Notes under the pieces: generated by a model | What the model was told of the DNA's origin: nothing | The model's database searches: none | Seen by the model: the letters and a program-made list of their open reading frames with translations, nothing else | From: Favolaschia claudopus | Lineage: Eukaryota; Basidiomycota; Agaricomycetes; Agaricales; Mycenaceae | Length of the DNA: 64,000 nucleotides | Assembly (NCBI GenBank): GCA_037176885.1 | Contig: JAWWNJ010000061.1 | Location: 1,054,001-1,118,000, forward strand | Direction: 5' to 3' | Position numbers and translations under genes: made by a program | Shown: in pieces, positions 11,801 to 21,062 of the stretch | Layout: the number at the start of each line of letters is the position of its first letter | How positions within the stretch are numbered: position 1 is the first letter of the stretch

Positions 11801-12788
11801 ACGACTCACCGTCGACTGATCAACCCAAGAAAGCACTAGTTCCATCTCGGACCCCGATGGGGACAATACAAAACCAATAGTTGGCTCGGAGATCCCCCAG
11901 ACGAATCGCTGACACGCCACGCTAGACATGATCCCAATGATATTCTCTCCATCTGCGAAACAGAGCAGTGGAAGCAGTGCGAATGGATGCTTCCCTCTAC
12001 CCTGAAAGATATGGCCATTTAAGGACACGTCAATAGACTGGTCAGAGGTCGAGGACAGGGCGCTGCCGGACGCCGAAAAGAAGGAACCACTTCGTTCAGT
12101 GGGCGAATGATCAGAAACGCTTGCTTCAGTAGGGATCTCGGCTGAATAGGAACCCATACGTTCGTCTGAATCATCTTGACCCAGACGCGGGGCAGATGTG
12201 GCGTGGGGGTCGGCTTCCGCCACTCCAGAAGAGGATGACTTTTCGTCGTCCATTGCGGATGAGTCCTTGTCGAAGCCCTCGACGATGTGGCAAGCGAGCA
12301 TCTCTGCAACCCCGTCAAAATTATCCTCGCTGGGGGCGGTCAGACGCGGCAGCACAAACGACGCATGAGATCTAGCCCAACGTGCTTAAACATAGCTAAA
12401 TATGAATGGGAGACGTTACGTACAATAACGCAGTGTTTTCGGAGCATGTGGCAATAAGAACCTTTGTGAAGCCTCTGACGAAGGGCCACGCAGTTTGAGG
12501 ACCGTCAGGGCGCATGGCTGAGTTGACTGCATCCACCGTATGCACTACGAATGGGTAGAAATCGCGAAGACAAGAATTTTGGCGAGCAGTCTCCGCCGAA
12601 TCGCCACTAGAGTCCACTGCCGCTGCGTCAAGTCGGGGAGAGATCGACATTCGGTCCGGCAAAGAACTGTCGGACGGGCACCATTGGGGAAGCGGGAGCT
12701 GCAGTAGGTTATAGATTCTAGAAATTTGCGACGGCCAAGGGCCAGGATTCCTCAGTGACTCGAGCGAGTGAGTTTGCAGAGTCAACAT
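8893..12788 (-). CDS. Large uncharacterised family, member A (PD-(D/E)XK-like segment)
   Basis: This multi-exon gene on the minus strand has paralogues B (13704-16926), C (53816-57449) and D (57987-61159). The start MLTLQTHSLESL is shared by all four. Exon 1 is 12424-12788 and exon 2 begins at 12371 after a GT-AG intron. Blocks in order are WPFVRGFTKVLIATC, FDGVAEMLACHIVEGFDKDS, a Ser-rich linker, SLNGHIFQGRGKHPFALLP, WGISEP, an exon near 11530-11750, YAADRFVRYIGRL, TSFQWFP and HDWDALLLSFYVA. Then comes a core FPYFIVEYKKKHDTEAKAL with YYAALDILDRPFYVLVTNG. The last exon is a Lys/Glu/Ala-rich coiled tail. The hydrophobic strand with E-Y-K, preceded by an acidic residue, resembles a PD-(D/E)XK nuclease fold; this is inference. 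A tandem duplication at 9777-9944 repeats an exon end with its donor site. Confidence 0.8.
9777..9944 (-). repeat. Tandem duplication across an exon-intron junction in gene A
   Basis: Units 9777-9853 and 9854-9944 both contain TGGTCAACACTATTCAAACT, AACAATGTGTACCTTT and CGCTTCTTTCATG. On the minus strand each carries the end of a Lys-rich exon (MKEA..KKSD) plus its GTACAC donor, so gene A has two candidate 5' splice sites and a possible extra mini-exon. Genes B, C and D lack the duplication. Confidence 0.8.
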
Positions 12789-13703
12789 GGTGGTTGTGAG
12801 CAGCGTCGAAGGCGTGATGTCAGGTTCTTAAACCGCGGCCGCGTTGTACAAAACAAGCGATGGCCAATCAATCCGTTGGACCCACAAGCGCCTATATTCC
12901 CAGAATTGTTGCCGTGGCCATTTCCAACAGAGTCAAAGGCGCGAAATGCGGTGGCGCCGGCCAGAATCAGTCCACTTGTTTAGCTTAGAAGAGGGCACGC
13001 GGCTGCCTGTAAATGGTTGAACCCGCGACTATGTACGCGAGAACCAAGCCAAATTTTGTGACATTCCAGCAAGCAATAGCAAACAATGTGACCGTGACTA
13101 TTTGAAAACACATGCAAGATGGGACTTGATGGTTGATGCTCTCTGACTAATGAAGCATGAGTAAGCCAGAGAGCAGCTGAGGCAGTCGACAATTGGTCGA
13201 CAAAGGCGGCGTGTCTCACCTTTGACGACCATCTCGTCGTGTTCGTCGTCTCCCTCAAGCTCATTTTCTCTGCGACCATAATGCTCACGGTCATGACTTG
13301 GAATTGTGGTTGTGGGTCCTTTCCAAACGAGCGTTCACGATCCCCTTCACCCTCGCATCAATCTCACTCAACGCCCGAATCGTCTCTTTCCACAATCGAC
13401 CCACGCAACACACCCATATCAAAGCCCGGGGAAACTCCAAATAAGTCGTACTCGGCGCATCTGGAGGAAGGCGGGCTGGCACGAGTTCGACGGCGAACAG
13501 AGTCAGGAGCACTGTGGGTCCATCGTGGCGCACGGCACATTCGATTGCTGCAAGCAGAACTCAAGTCAAGTCGATCCTTTCCGACTCTCCGAGACAACCC
13601 AATGAGGGTACTCGTATGGCGCAACGCACACTCAAGCATAGAGAAACAGTGTCAATAGTACTGTACAATCGCAGAACAAATCTAAAGAGCACTCGAGTAG
13701 GCT
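12789..13703. other. Spacer between family genes A and B
   Basis: The left part is the upstream region of gene A. The palindrome TCACNNNGTGA found before B, C and D is not clearly present here. The right part is the 3' flank of B and contains the decayed dehydrogenase fragment at 13290-13600. Confidence 0.5.
13290..13600 (-). pseudogene. Strongly decayed fragment of a short-chain dehydrogenase 3' end
   Basis: On the minus strand LFAVELVPARLPPDAP matches LMFADELVARLPKDSP of the intact dehydrogenase at 28887-30106. ETIRALSEIDARVKGIVNAR matches its final ETIQALVKADPRVEEIVKAH. The stretch between the two is deleted. The DNA also matches the larger relics at 19509-20080 and 51000-51425. No start or catalytic segment remains. 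Confidence 0.7.
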
Positions 13704-16700
13704 CTAGCTGACTGCGCCAGCCTCCGCCTCCGCCTCCTTCGCCGCTGCCTCGTTAGCTGCCACCTCCTTCTTGGCTTTCGCCTTAGCTGCCTCAGCGAGC
13801 TCCCACTCCTTGTCCAAGCGCTCTGCTTGCCACTCTTTCCGCCATTCTTGGACTTTCACGAAATCAAAATCAGCATCTGCCAGCTTGGCTTTGACCTTCG
13901 CTTCTAAATCCTCCTGCTTTTCTCGGAGGCGTAAGAGAAAGACGGCGAACTGGTAGGCACCGATGGGTGTGCTGATGTCAACCTGAACGACGTTCCGTTC
14001 AATTATATATATTCTCTGTGATTTGGAAAATCGATGAGATGAAAAAGACACAAAAACAATAGTTTCACCTCGAACTGTGTAGATTTCCAGCCCATGAGAA
14101 TGGCGCCCTTCCACCCATTGGTGACCAAGACGTAAAAGGGGAAATCCAGAATATCAAGCGCCGCATAGTATGAGATCAGAGCCATGAGGTCCAAACGTCC
14201 GCGATCGAGAGCCTTGCCAGCCGTATCATTTTGTTTCTTGTATTCAACGGTGAAATAAGGCAATAGCATTTCTCCTTTGAACAGAGCGGTTTCAAACTCG
14301 GGTAACTTGAGCTCAGTGGGCACGTCAGCCTTGGAGCAGGTGACGAATTCGAGAGCTCTCCAAGTCGGTCCATCTGACCCCATTGGTGAGGAAATTGCGA
14401 AAAAGCAAAATGCGTCACATATTCCGGTCGCTGGTTCGTGCCAAGAGCGATCTCTGAGTAAAAGTTGGAGAGGTACTTGCTTGTTATCGTCAACTCCACA
14501 ATCATCCAAGTAAGAATCCCAGAGCTTGATTGCTTGTGTGTAGGCAAGTTGCGCTTGAATATACAATCCCGACCGAGACCCAAGACTGGGTTTGACAGAC
14601 CTGGCTTGGTCATGCGCTTCCTCCGATGCGTAGAAATAGAATCGGGAACTCCACGCCCTTTCGTCCCACACGGCCTTTGCAAGTTTCTCTCCATCCATCT
14701 CTTCGACAAGCTGGTTCTTGGAATGGTGAATGGTACGCTCAAAGCTGTATTCTTAGCGTTGTCCGAACTAGACACAATCAAACACACGCACAGTACGTTA
14801 TGAGAAGCAAGGTTCCGCTCGTTGGCGACATAGAAGGAAAGTAACAGAGCATCCCAGTCATGCCTGCCCTTGTACCCATCGGAAATCTTCTCTTCTCTAC
14901 CACGGAAGATCTCTCCACCGGCCGAGGTGTAGAACAAGGTGAATATCCGCTGTGCAATGATCGTCTGGTGTTCAGTCTTCAATATAAGCGGGGGCGGCAA
15001 GGAGTCATCAACTCGGCTTTGAATATCCTTGAGCAGAGCGTCTTCATACTTTCTCAGCACACCGACAAGAGATGGGAAATGGGCCTGTAGACCAGTACAC
15101 TGTCATATCTCTACAACGTTAACCAATGACCGTACCTCGGGTGGAAACCACTGAAATCGAGTAAGCTCATCGTACAAACTAAGGTGAAGATTGATCTCAA
15201 TTCCTTCAGCTCCAAATCTTTCCTCTGGATACCGAAGCCGGGAGAGAGATCTAACGCCACGATCGGCTGCGTAGTAGGCCAGCGACTCTATCACTGGGTT
15301 GCACATATCACTGTGTTGAGCGTCAATGTTACCGCCAGCGAGAAAATTCAGCGCAGTTGGTCAACGGCCGTGACTTACTCGAGACTGAAGTCGTCCGAGT
15401 CATTGTCGCTTGAAATGGCACTTTCGGTCGAGGTTCGTGGGTCGGAAGATTCGGACGCGATGCTCGGCACTGATTCAGAGGTGGCTCTACATCTGAAATC
15501 AGCGACAATAGGAACTTGTAATCTAATTGAATGACTCACCCGATTTCTGTATTGGAATGTACTGCGGGACTTTCGGAACGCGGTGGTGGTGAGCCAGAGA
15601 ATCTGGTGCGAATCAACGTGGGTGACACGGCGCCAAAGATGCAAAACTTACGATTCAACATGGCGGACCCATTCGGATATACGGTGCACACCGGATTTGG
15701 AGTCATTAATGGTCGGCCGATCTAAGCGCCAATCGAACCGGATGTTCGCACACAAGCGGGATGCGGAGTTGGCAACTGTACTGAAACTGGGGGAAAGATG
15801 GGAAAGAAATTGCGTGAATCGTAGGGTTGATGCAATACTGTCGAAATCAAAGGTCCCAATCCCACTTTGGTGGTCAATATCATGAGCCACATGTAGGACA
15901 CGCTGAAAGACAGTAGTGAGCGAACCTAGTAGCAGTTGAAGTGCACCGAAATGGCTCACAGACGACTGATCGATCCAAGCCAGCACTAATTTCATAGCCG
16001 TCCCTGATAGCGAAAATTGAAGACCGATAGCGGGTTCCGAGATCCCCCAGACAAATCTCTGACAGGCAACACTGGATACAACTTTAATAATGTTCTCTTC
16101 GTCCGCAATGCAAAGAAAGGGAAGCAGTGCATGTGAGTGCCTCCCTTGGCCTTGAAATATGTGGCCGTTTAGGGACACGTCAATAGACTGGTCAGAGGTC
16201 GAGGACAGGGTGCTGCCGGGCGCCGAAAAGAAGGAGTCACTTCGTTCAGTGGCGGAATGGTCTGAAACGCTTGCTTCAGTGGAGAGCTCGGCTGGATAGG
16301 AACCCATAGGTTGGTCTGAATCGTCCTGGCTCGGTAGCGGGGCAGATGTGGGGTGGGGATCAGCTTCCGCCACTCCAGAAGAGGATGACTTTTCGTCGTC
16401 CATTGCGGATGAGTCCTTGTCGAAGCCCTCGACGATGTGGCAAGCGAGCATCTCTGCAACCCCGTCAAAATGACCCTCGCTGGGGGCGGCCAGACGCGGC
16501 AGCACAAAGGACGCATGAGATCTAGCCCAACTTGCTTGAACATAGCTGAAGATGAATAGGAGACGTTACGAACAATAGCGCGGCATTTTCAAAGCATTTG
16601 GCAATGAGAACTTTCGTGAAGCCTCTAACGAACGGCCACGCAGTTTGAGGACCGTCACGGAGCATGGCTGAGTTGACTGCATCCACAGTATGGACTGCAA

Positions 16701-16926
16701 GTAGGTAGAAGTCGCAAAGCCGAGCATTCTCCTCCGAATCTTCACTCGAGTCCGCTGCCACTAAGCCAAATTCAGGAGAAATGGACGTCCTGTCCGAACC
16801 AGAGCTCTCGGACGGGCACCATTGGGGAAGCGGGAGCTGCAATAGGTCATAGATTCTTGTAATGTGCGGCGGCCAAAGGCTAGGAGTCTTAAGTGAGTCA
16901 AGCGAGTGAGTCTGCAGAGTCAACAT
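13704..16926 (-). CDS. Large uncharacterised family, member B (chimeric paralogue)
   Basis: This has the same family and domain order as gene A. The start at 16926 (MLTLQTHSLDSLKTP) was chosen because A, C and D begin with the same motif; a longer in-frame extension to 17196 exists but is not shared as protein. The 5' half is nearly identical in DNA to A and C (for example 16181-16460 against 12031-12310). Below about 16165 the sequence becomes D-like: SLNGHIFQGQGRHSHALLPF, CIADEENIIKVVSSVACQRF, VLHVAHDIDHQSGIG and YAADRGVRSLSRLRYPEE all match D rather than A or C. The PD-(D/E)XK-like strand reads LPYFTVEYKKQND, and the C-terminal exon is an Ala/Glu/Lys-rich coiled tail ending EAGAVS. The reading frame appears intact through the junction. 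Confidence 0.8.
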
Positions 16927-17162
16927 GGCGGTTCTGAGCAGCGTTGTAGCCTTTATGTCAGGCTCTTGAACCGCGGCCGTATTGAAAACAGGCGATGGCC
17001 AATCAAACCGGTTAACCTCACACGAGCCCAAAGTCCCAAGATTCGGAGCCACTTTCTCGGACTCACGCCGCCAGAGGCGAGTGCTGTGGTGGACAGATTC
17101 ATTTGACGCTGAGATTGTTGAGGTCGTTGTAGTCAAAGGACAAGACCCAATGTCACAGTAGA

Positions 17163-17173
17163 TCACGGTGTGA
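17163..17173. promoter_or_regulatory. 11-bp palindrome TCACGGTGTGA
   Basis: This lies about 237 bp upstream of the ATG of family gene B and at one end of the 456-bp cassette. It matches the consensus TCACNNNGTGA seen seven times in the window; a factor-binding role is inferred. Confidence 0.4.
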
Positions 17174-17607
17174 CACCTCCCTTTTCTTCCTGCCACAATG
17201 CCATTTTCGAGTTTTATTCCTACGAAATACCCTCAATTACTCCTCCTCCAACCCCACTCGCTCATGCCTAGGGACACGGCTCACAATGCCTTCGTTACCT
17301 CTACTTGCGAAGTGGAAGAGCGACCGAGGTTTGGTCCACGCTTGAATGTCCAACTGCCTGCAGTTCTCGATGGGCCTTCGAGTACTAAACCGATCCTACA
17401 CACTCACCGCTGTAGTCGATATTTTGCTGAAATCTACATCGCTTTGAATTCGAAACCCTCTGTTCACATCCCGCCACACGTTCAAAACGACCACGAAGCT
17501 GTTGGCCTAGGCGAGCTCAGATAATTTCTCCGACTCAATGTCAACCAGGAGGTTTGCGTGTCCATTGGACGCCATTGAGGTTGTCGCAGTCAACTTAGGT
17601 CAAAAGG

Positions 17608-17618
17608 TCACGGCGTGA
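17608..17618. promoter_or_regulatory. 11-bp palindrome TCACGGCGTGA
   Basis: Positioned about 100 bp upstream of the cytochrome b5 ATG at 17719. The mirror site at 53132-53142 sits at the same distance from its cytochrome b5 partner. Confidence 0.4.
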
Positions 17619-17718
17619 CGGGCTTTTCTCAGCTCACGATGTCTGGTGATGCATTTCACGATCACTTTGCATTGTGGGTCCTTGTCGCAACCTACTTACT
17701 CCCGTACACTCCCGTCAT

Positions 17719-18334
17719 ATGAATCCTCCACCTCACGTTTGGGAATTTACCGCTTCGGACCTGCTGCTTCATAACACCCCGGATGATTACTGGGTAGTCT
17801 TGGATGGTAAAGGTACACTTCTCATCTCATCACTCGACGTTATGCTACTCCGTGTTGACCTCGCTGTTACAGTGTACGATGTCACCCTTTATTTGGATCT
17901 GGTGAGCTATGCCGGCGATCTTCATTGCTTTGGTTAACACATCACGTAGCATCCCGCTGGCCGCAACATAATTATTGACAATGGTTCGCCCATTCCTGTT
18001 GGGCACAAACGCTGGTATAAACGCCCCTCAATCTCATCTCTCTGTAGGGCCAGATATAACTCGAGGATTTTTGGGAATCGGCCACCCTGAGCGTGCCTAT
18101 GACTACCTGTCTGATTTGGTTCTTGGGGATTTCAAAGACGATGTACGCCCGCACGCCGCAAATCGTGTTTTCATCTTCATTGATTTTCTTAGCCGGTGCA
18201 AGAGGCAACTACCGCCCATCGGTATAAGTACACACGTCTGGCATGAAGCCGCTGAGTCTAATTCTTTCAGATTGTTGTTCTGGGCACCGCTGGGACTCCT
18301 GCTGGGATTGTTCGCTTACCATTGTGCAACTTAA
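17719..18334 (+). CDS. Tail-anchored cytochrome b5, variant HPAG type (left arm)
   Basis: Six small exons (17719-17812, 17873-17901, 17950-17983, 18048-18142, 18193-18221, 18271-18334) join with correct phase to about 114 residues. The protein has the cytochrome b5 heme-binding layout: VWEFTASDLL, YWVVLDGKVYDVTLYLDL, then HPAGRNIIIDNG with the first heme His, and DITRGFLGIGHPERAYDYL with the second. The C-terminus RLLFWAPLGLLLGLFAYHCA is a hydrophobic anchor, so insertion in the ER or outer mitochondrial membrane is likely. Cytochrome b5 passes electrons to desaturases, hydroxylases and P450s. HPAG replaces the usual HPGG. An inverted paralogue with the same exon pattern is at 52427-53041. 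Its promoter region contains the TCACGGCGTGA palindrome. Confidence 0.85.
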
Positions 18335-18483
18335 CCCTGCAGCGTACCGATGGGCATTCATAATGTTCTATCTTTCTGGCTTCGTGTCAACCGTAAGGTT
18401 TGCGGGTAAACGTGCGCGTTAATTGTGAGTTACAGTACAACTATTGATACAGTCGAGTTTCCGTCATTATATATTCCAACAAT

Positions 18484-18795
18484 TTAGTGCTTGTCGCCCA
18501 TGCCAACCGCGTTCTTGGCCTTGTCCAGTAAGGACTGGTCATTGTGGTTGGAGTTGCTGGAGAAGGTGTCACCGGCCTTCTGGGTACCACTCTTCTCAGA
18601 GTTGGGTTGGAGAGTGCTGGCCATAGAGTCGCCGTGCCCCTTCATCTTATCCCCAAAGTGCTCGGTGGTAGACTTCTGGGAATCGGGCTGAGAGAAAGAT
18701 GAGCATCGAGCATCTGACGCGTAACGGAGACGTGGACGAACCTTGATGGCGGCAGAGGCCTTGTCAGTGAAAGATTCGCGTCCAGTGTCAGACAT
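18484..18795 (-). CDS. HSP12: HSP9/HSP12-family small stress protein (left arm)
   Basis: Two exons, 18742-18795 and 18484-18687, with a 54-nt GT-AG intron encode 85 residues. The N-terminus MSDTGRESFTDKASAAIKPD and later HFGDKMKGHGDSMAS and LLDKAKNAVGMGDKH are hallmark HSP9/HSP12 features. The protein is small, Lys/Asp/Ser-rich and Cys-free, unfolded in solution and helical on membranes. In yeast the family protects membranes during stress and stationary phase. The copy at 51963-52277 on the opposite arm differs by one residue in the mature protein (T versus A in AGDTFSS), while the introns differ more. That suggests purifying selection or recent exchange between copies. The upstream sequence is also shared between the two arms. 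Confidence 0.92.
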   Translation of the reverse strand: MSDTGRESFTDKASAAIKVRPRLRYASDARCSSFSQPDSQKSTTEHFGDKMKGHGDSMASTLQPNSEKSGTQKAGDTFSSNSNHNDQSLLDKAKNAVGMGDKH

Positions 18796-18904
18796 GATAA
18801 ATGAGTTTGGTAGTGGGTGGTTCGTTCTGTCCGGGAGAAGTGAGCTGGTGGTTTTCCGGGAAGAGAGAAGAGAAAGACTGACAAGTGGTTAGAGGAGGTG
18901 AGTT

Positions 18905-19500
18905 GTGATATTTTTCGCTTTCGCCTTGGCCTTTTTATACCAAACCATCCAAGCAATGATGCAAATTATTGCGTATGTCTTTTGGAGTCCCCGCTCCGCA
19001 ACAGCTAGATCCACCCAGCGTATCGGTATCACGGTATCATCTGCCAAGCTTGTCCCGAGCCCTGGGAATGACCAGGACGAATTCGTTATGCCCATTACTG
19101 CACTGACTGCATTCAACTGTACGCTATTCGGACACCCGGTTTGGTGTCTCATATTTTCAGAGCTAACGGTGCCTGCTACATCGCAGAAGTGTCCTTGGCC
19201 AGTCCTTGGCACTATCGCCGGATTGAGCGGCGCTACTTCTCGCAGCCAAAAAAGGAAATTATGGAAAGCATCGCGTCACTGTCGTCATCGATTCATCACT
19301 CGTCTCGCTCCTTCATGCGCAGCCTTGGTCACCTGGTGCAGTCAAGCTGCAGTGGTGCGCGGCTATGGCCGGCGAGAGTACATACTGGCCGCTCTCGCTG
19401 TTGGTTAGCTGTAAACTCAGTATGTCTTCTCTGCAATCCATTCGACGACGCGACGCTTCGAACAATCCCAAGACATTTTTCGACGACAATTTCTCGACAT
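18905..19500. other. HSP12 upstream region, partly shared between arms
   Basis: The stretch near the HSP12 start and the block at about 19215-19310 recur at 51590-51840. The left arm carries roughly 160 extra bases (about 19045-19212) not present on the right. A plus-strand frame with ERRYFSQPKKEIMESIAS is preserved in both arms, but no start, domain or splice sites support a gene. Confidence 0.4.
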
Positions 19501-19508
19501 TACCTTCT

Positions 19509-20080
19509 TCAATTACCCGATTCCAAATGAGCGTTCACAATCTCCCCCACCCTTGCATGAACCTTGCTCAACGCCCGAATCGTCTCGTCCTGTAAATCAA
19601 TCAGCTCGCCGCAATCCCCGCTCATGCACGCAACACACCCAAAGCGAAGTCCGAAACCCCATCCCCTCCGGTCCACCCAGAAAGTCCCGCTTTGCCCCGC
19701 AACCCGACACGCAGTGACATACTGACCATGCAACGATCGCGGCTCTGCAGTCACCAGGGCTGCGGCTCCCCTCCACCGTGACGCCGTCGGACGCGCTACC
19801 ACGCGCTTGAACGCGTCAACGACGAGGATCGTCCCGGTCAACTTGGACTCGGTTTCACCCGTGACGGAGGAATGGCAGAATCTTGGGTTGACGTTGAATC
19901 ATAACTGAGACAGGCGCGTCTGGAGGAAGGCAGGCTACGAGTTCGTCGACGAGCATCAGGAGGAACGCCGCAAGTATGAGCCCTGATTGTCTGACATCTC
20001 TCAACCTTCTCGGGCACCTCCTTGAACTGCTTACTTCTTCGCATCTCGGCACCGCACACCCTCCTCCGTCTAGTATCTTC
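19509..20080 (-). pseudogene. Short-chain dehydrogenase 3' fragment (left arm)
   Basis: On the minus strand one reads VDELVACLPPDAPVSV, then FKRVVARPTASRWRGAAAL, EPRSLHGQYVTACRVAG and DETIRALSKVHARVGEIVNA. These match the last third of the intact dehydrogenase at 28887-30106 (FADELVARLPKDSPVSI, FKRVVARSTEEGSRT, LHGQYITACQSAG, ETIQALVKADPRVEEIV). Frame changes separate the blocks, and no nucleotide-binding or YxxxK segment is present. The inverted counterpart is at 51000-51425. Confidence 0.8.
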
Positions 20081-20181
20081 AAATTAGGGTTCGTAGGTCT
20101 TGGTGTGCGCTTTCGAGCGCAAGTAGGAAGGACGGTCGGAAGAGGGGATAATCGTGGTGCGTCAACAAACCGGTTCGAAGA

Positions 20182-20640
20182 ATGATAACCCAGGAGTATC
20201 TGTTGAGCAAAAACTCAAGAATACGGAAGCGGGGCTGCATTCTGCGCGCTTTTGAATGGATGGAAGCACCCGACGCGAGCTTTGTGAATGGAAGACGCGG
20301 TATCAACGACGTAGATGACAACAGCTCGTCGAGTGCTTTCGGCAGATGGGTTGCAGCCGCTGCGTCGGTACACAGCAAGATTGTCGGTTGCTTTCAGGTA
20401 TGGCTGAGCACCAAGAAAGTGTCCAAAGCTTCAGCACATTCCGCTCGCCGCCTGACACGACATTTTGTCTCGAAACTGCTGCAGAACATAGCCTCAAGAT
20501 TTGCTCTTTCCTTGTCAGCCGAGTCTTCATGCTTGCGATCCAATTCAACGAAGGAGATTCGGTCTCCTAGCACCAGAGAGCAAGCCGTCCCTAAAGTGTT
20601 ATGCGAGTCCAGATCTTTGTATTCCACGACGCCGAAGACG
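20182..20640 (-). pseudogene. Decayed gene fragment of unknown family (left arm)
   Basis: The minus strand shows THLPKALDELLSSTSLIPRL followed by PFTKLASG, and in another frame KTRLTRKEQILRL. These parallel VPKELDQLLPSTLLVARLPF and KARLTRRGQILRPYF on the plus strand at 50395-50890. Conservation between arms marks former coding sequence, but the frames are broken. I do not recognise the family. Confidence 0.5.
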
Positions 20641-20672
20641 ACTTGGAGTCTGAAAAGGTGAGTGTCACGAAG

Positions 20673-20683
20673 TCACGGCGTGA
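20673..20683. promoter_or_regulatory. 11-bp palindrome TCACGGCGTGA
   Basis: At the edge of a truncated cassette copy. It is followed by the same flank (TCTTCCTACCACAATGTCAT-like) as the palindrome at 17163. Confidence 0.4.
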
Positions 20684-20970
20684 CAACTCTTTTCTCTTCC
20701 TACCACAATGTCATTTTATTCCTTCCTACGAAATCCCGTTTATGTCTCTTCCTTTTCTACCTACCCCCACTCGCTAATGCCTAGGGACACGGCTCACAAT
20801 GCCCTCGTTACCTCTACTTGTGCAGTGGAAGATTGACCTCGTCGACTTGGTCCACGCTTGAACGTCCAACTGCTTGCAGTTTTTTGTATGGTCTTTCGAG
20901 TACTAAACCGAGCCTACATATAGTTGTAGCCTGTACAGTCGTTGCCCCGAATACATCTATTGTGTCTTCT
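20673..20970 (+). repeat. Truncated cassette copy marking the inner end of the left arm
   Basis: This matches the first 250 bases of the 17163-17618 cassette, including MPRDTAHNA-coding DNA, but a stop interrupts the small frame after EVED-like codons. Homology to the right arm continues through CTGTACAGTCGTTGCCCCGA and ends near 20970, about 90 bp from the PKS stop codon. Confidence 0.75.
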
Positions 20971-21062
20971 CGTCCTTGACCATGGAACAGTCATAAATAT
21001 GAATACATTATAGCATGACCAGCAACTCTACAATATAAAGTTGTACTGGTCGTGAAACATTG

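Larger units (their letters stand above)
17163..17618 (+). repeat. 456-bp palindrome-bounded cassette with a small ORF (left arm)
   Basis: This segment runs exactly from one TCACNNNGTGA palindrome to another and has an inverted copy of the same length at 53132-53587. A frame at 17198-17524 (108 residues, starting MPFSSFIPTKYPQ) is open in both copies (118 residues on the right). It includes SLMPRDTAH and EVEERPRFGPRLNVQ, but has no recognisable domain. Truncated copies at 20673-20970 and 50058-50343 have lost the frame. It may be a divergent promoter between family gene B and the cytochrome b5 gene, a small coding gene, or a miniature mobile element. Confidence 0.55.
16166..20970. repeat. Left arm of a large inverted duplication
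   Basis: In order it contains the 5' half of family gene B, the cassette, cytochrome b5, HSP12, a dehydrogenase relic, an unknown relic and a truncated cassette. The same items occur in mirror order and opposite orientation at 50058-54585. Divergence is visible throughout and includes indels, so this is not a simple assembly echo. Confidence 0.85.

Noticed and set aside
16927..17196. In-frame N-terminal extension of gene B to 17196
   Set aside because: A, C and D all start at the MLTLQTHSL-type motif, so the extension is upstream sequence, not conserved protein.
18905..19408. 167-residue frame upstream of HSP12
   Set aside because: Only a short part is shared with the other arm, the start is not, and about 160 bases of it are absent from the right arm.
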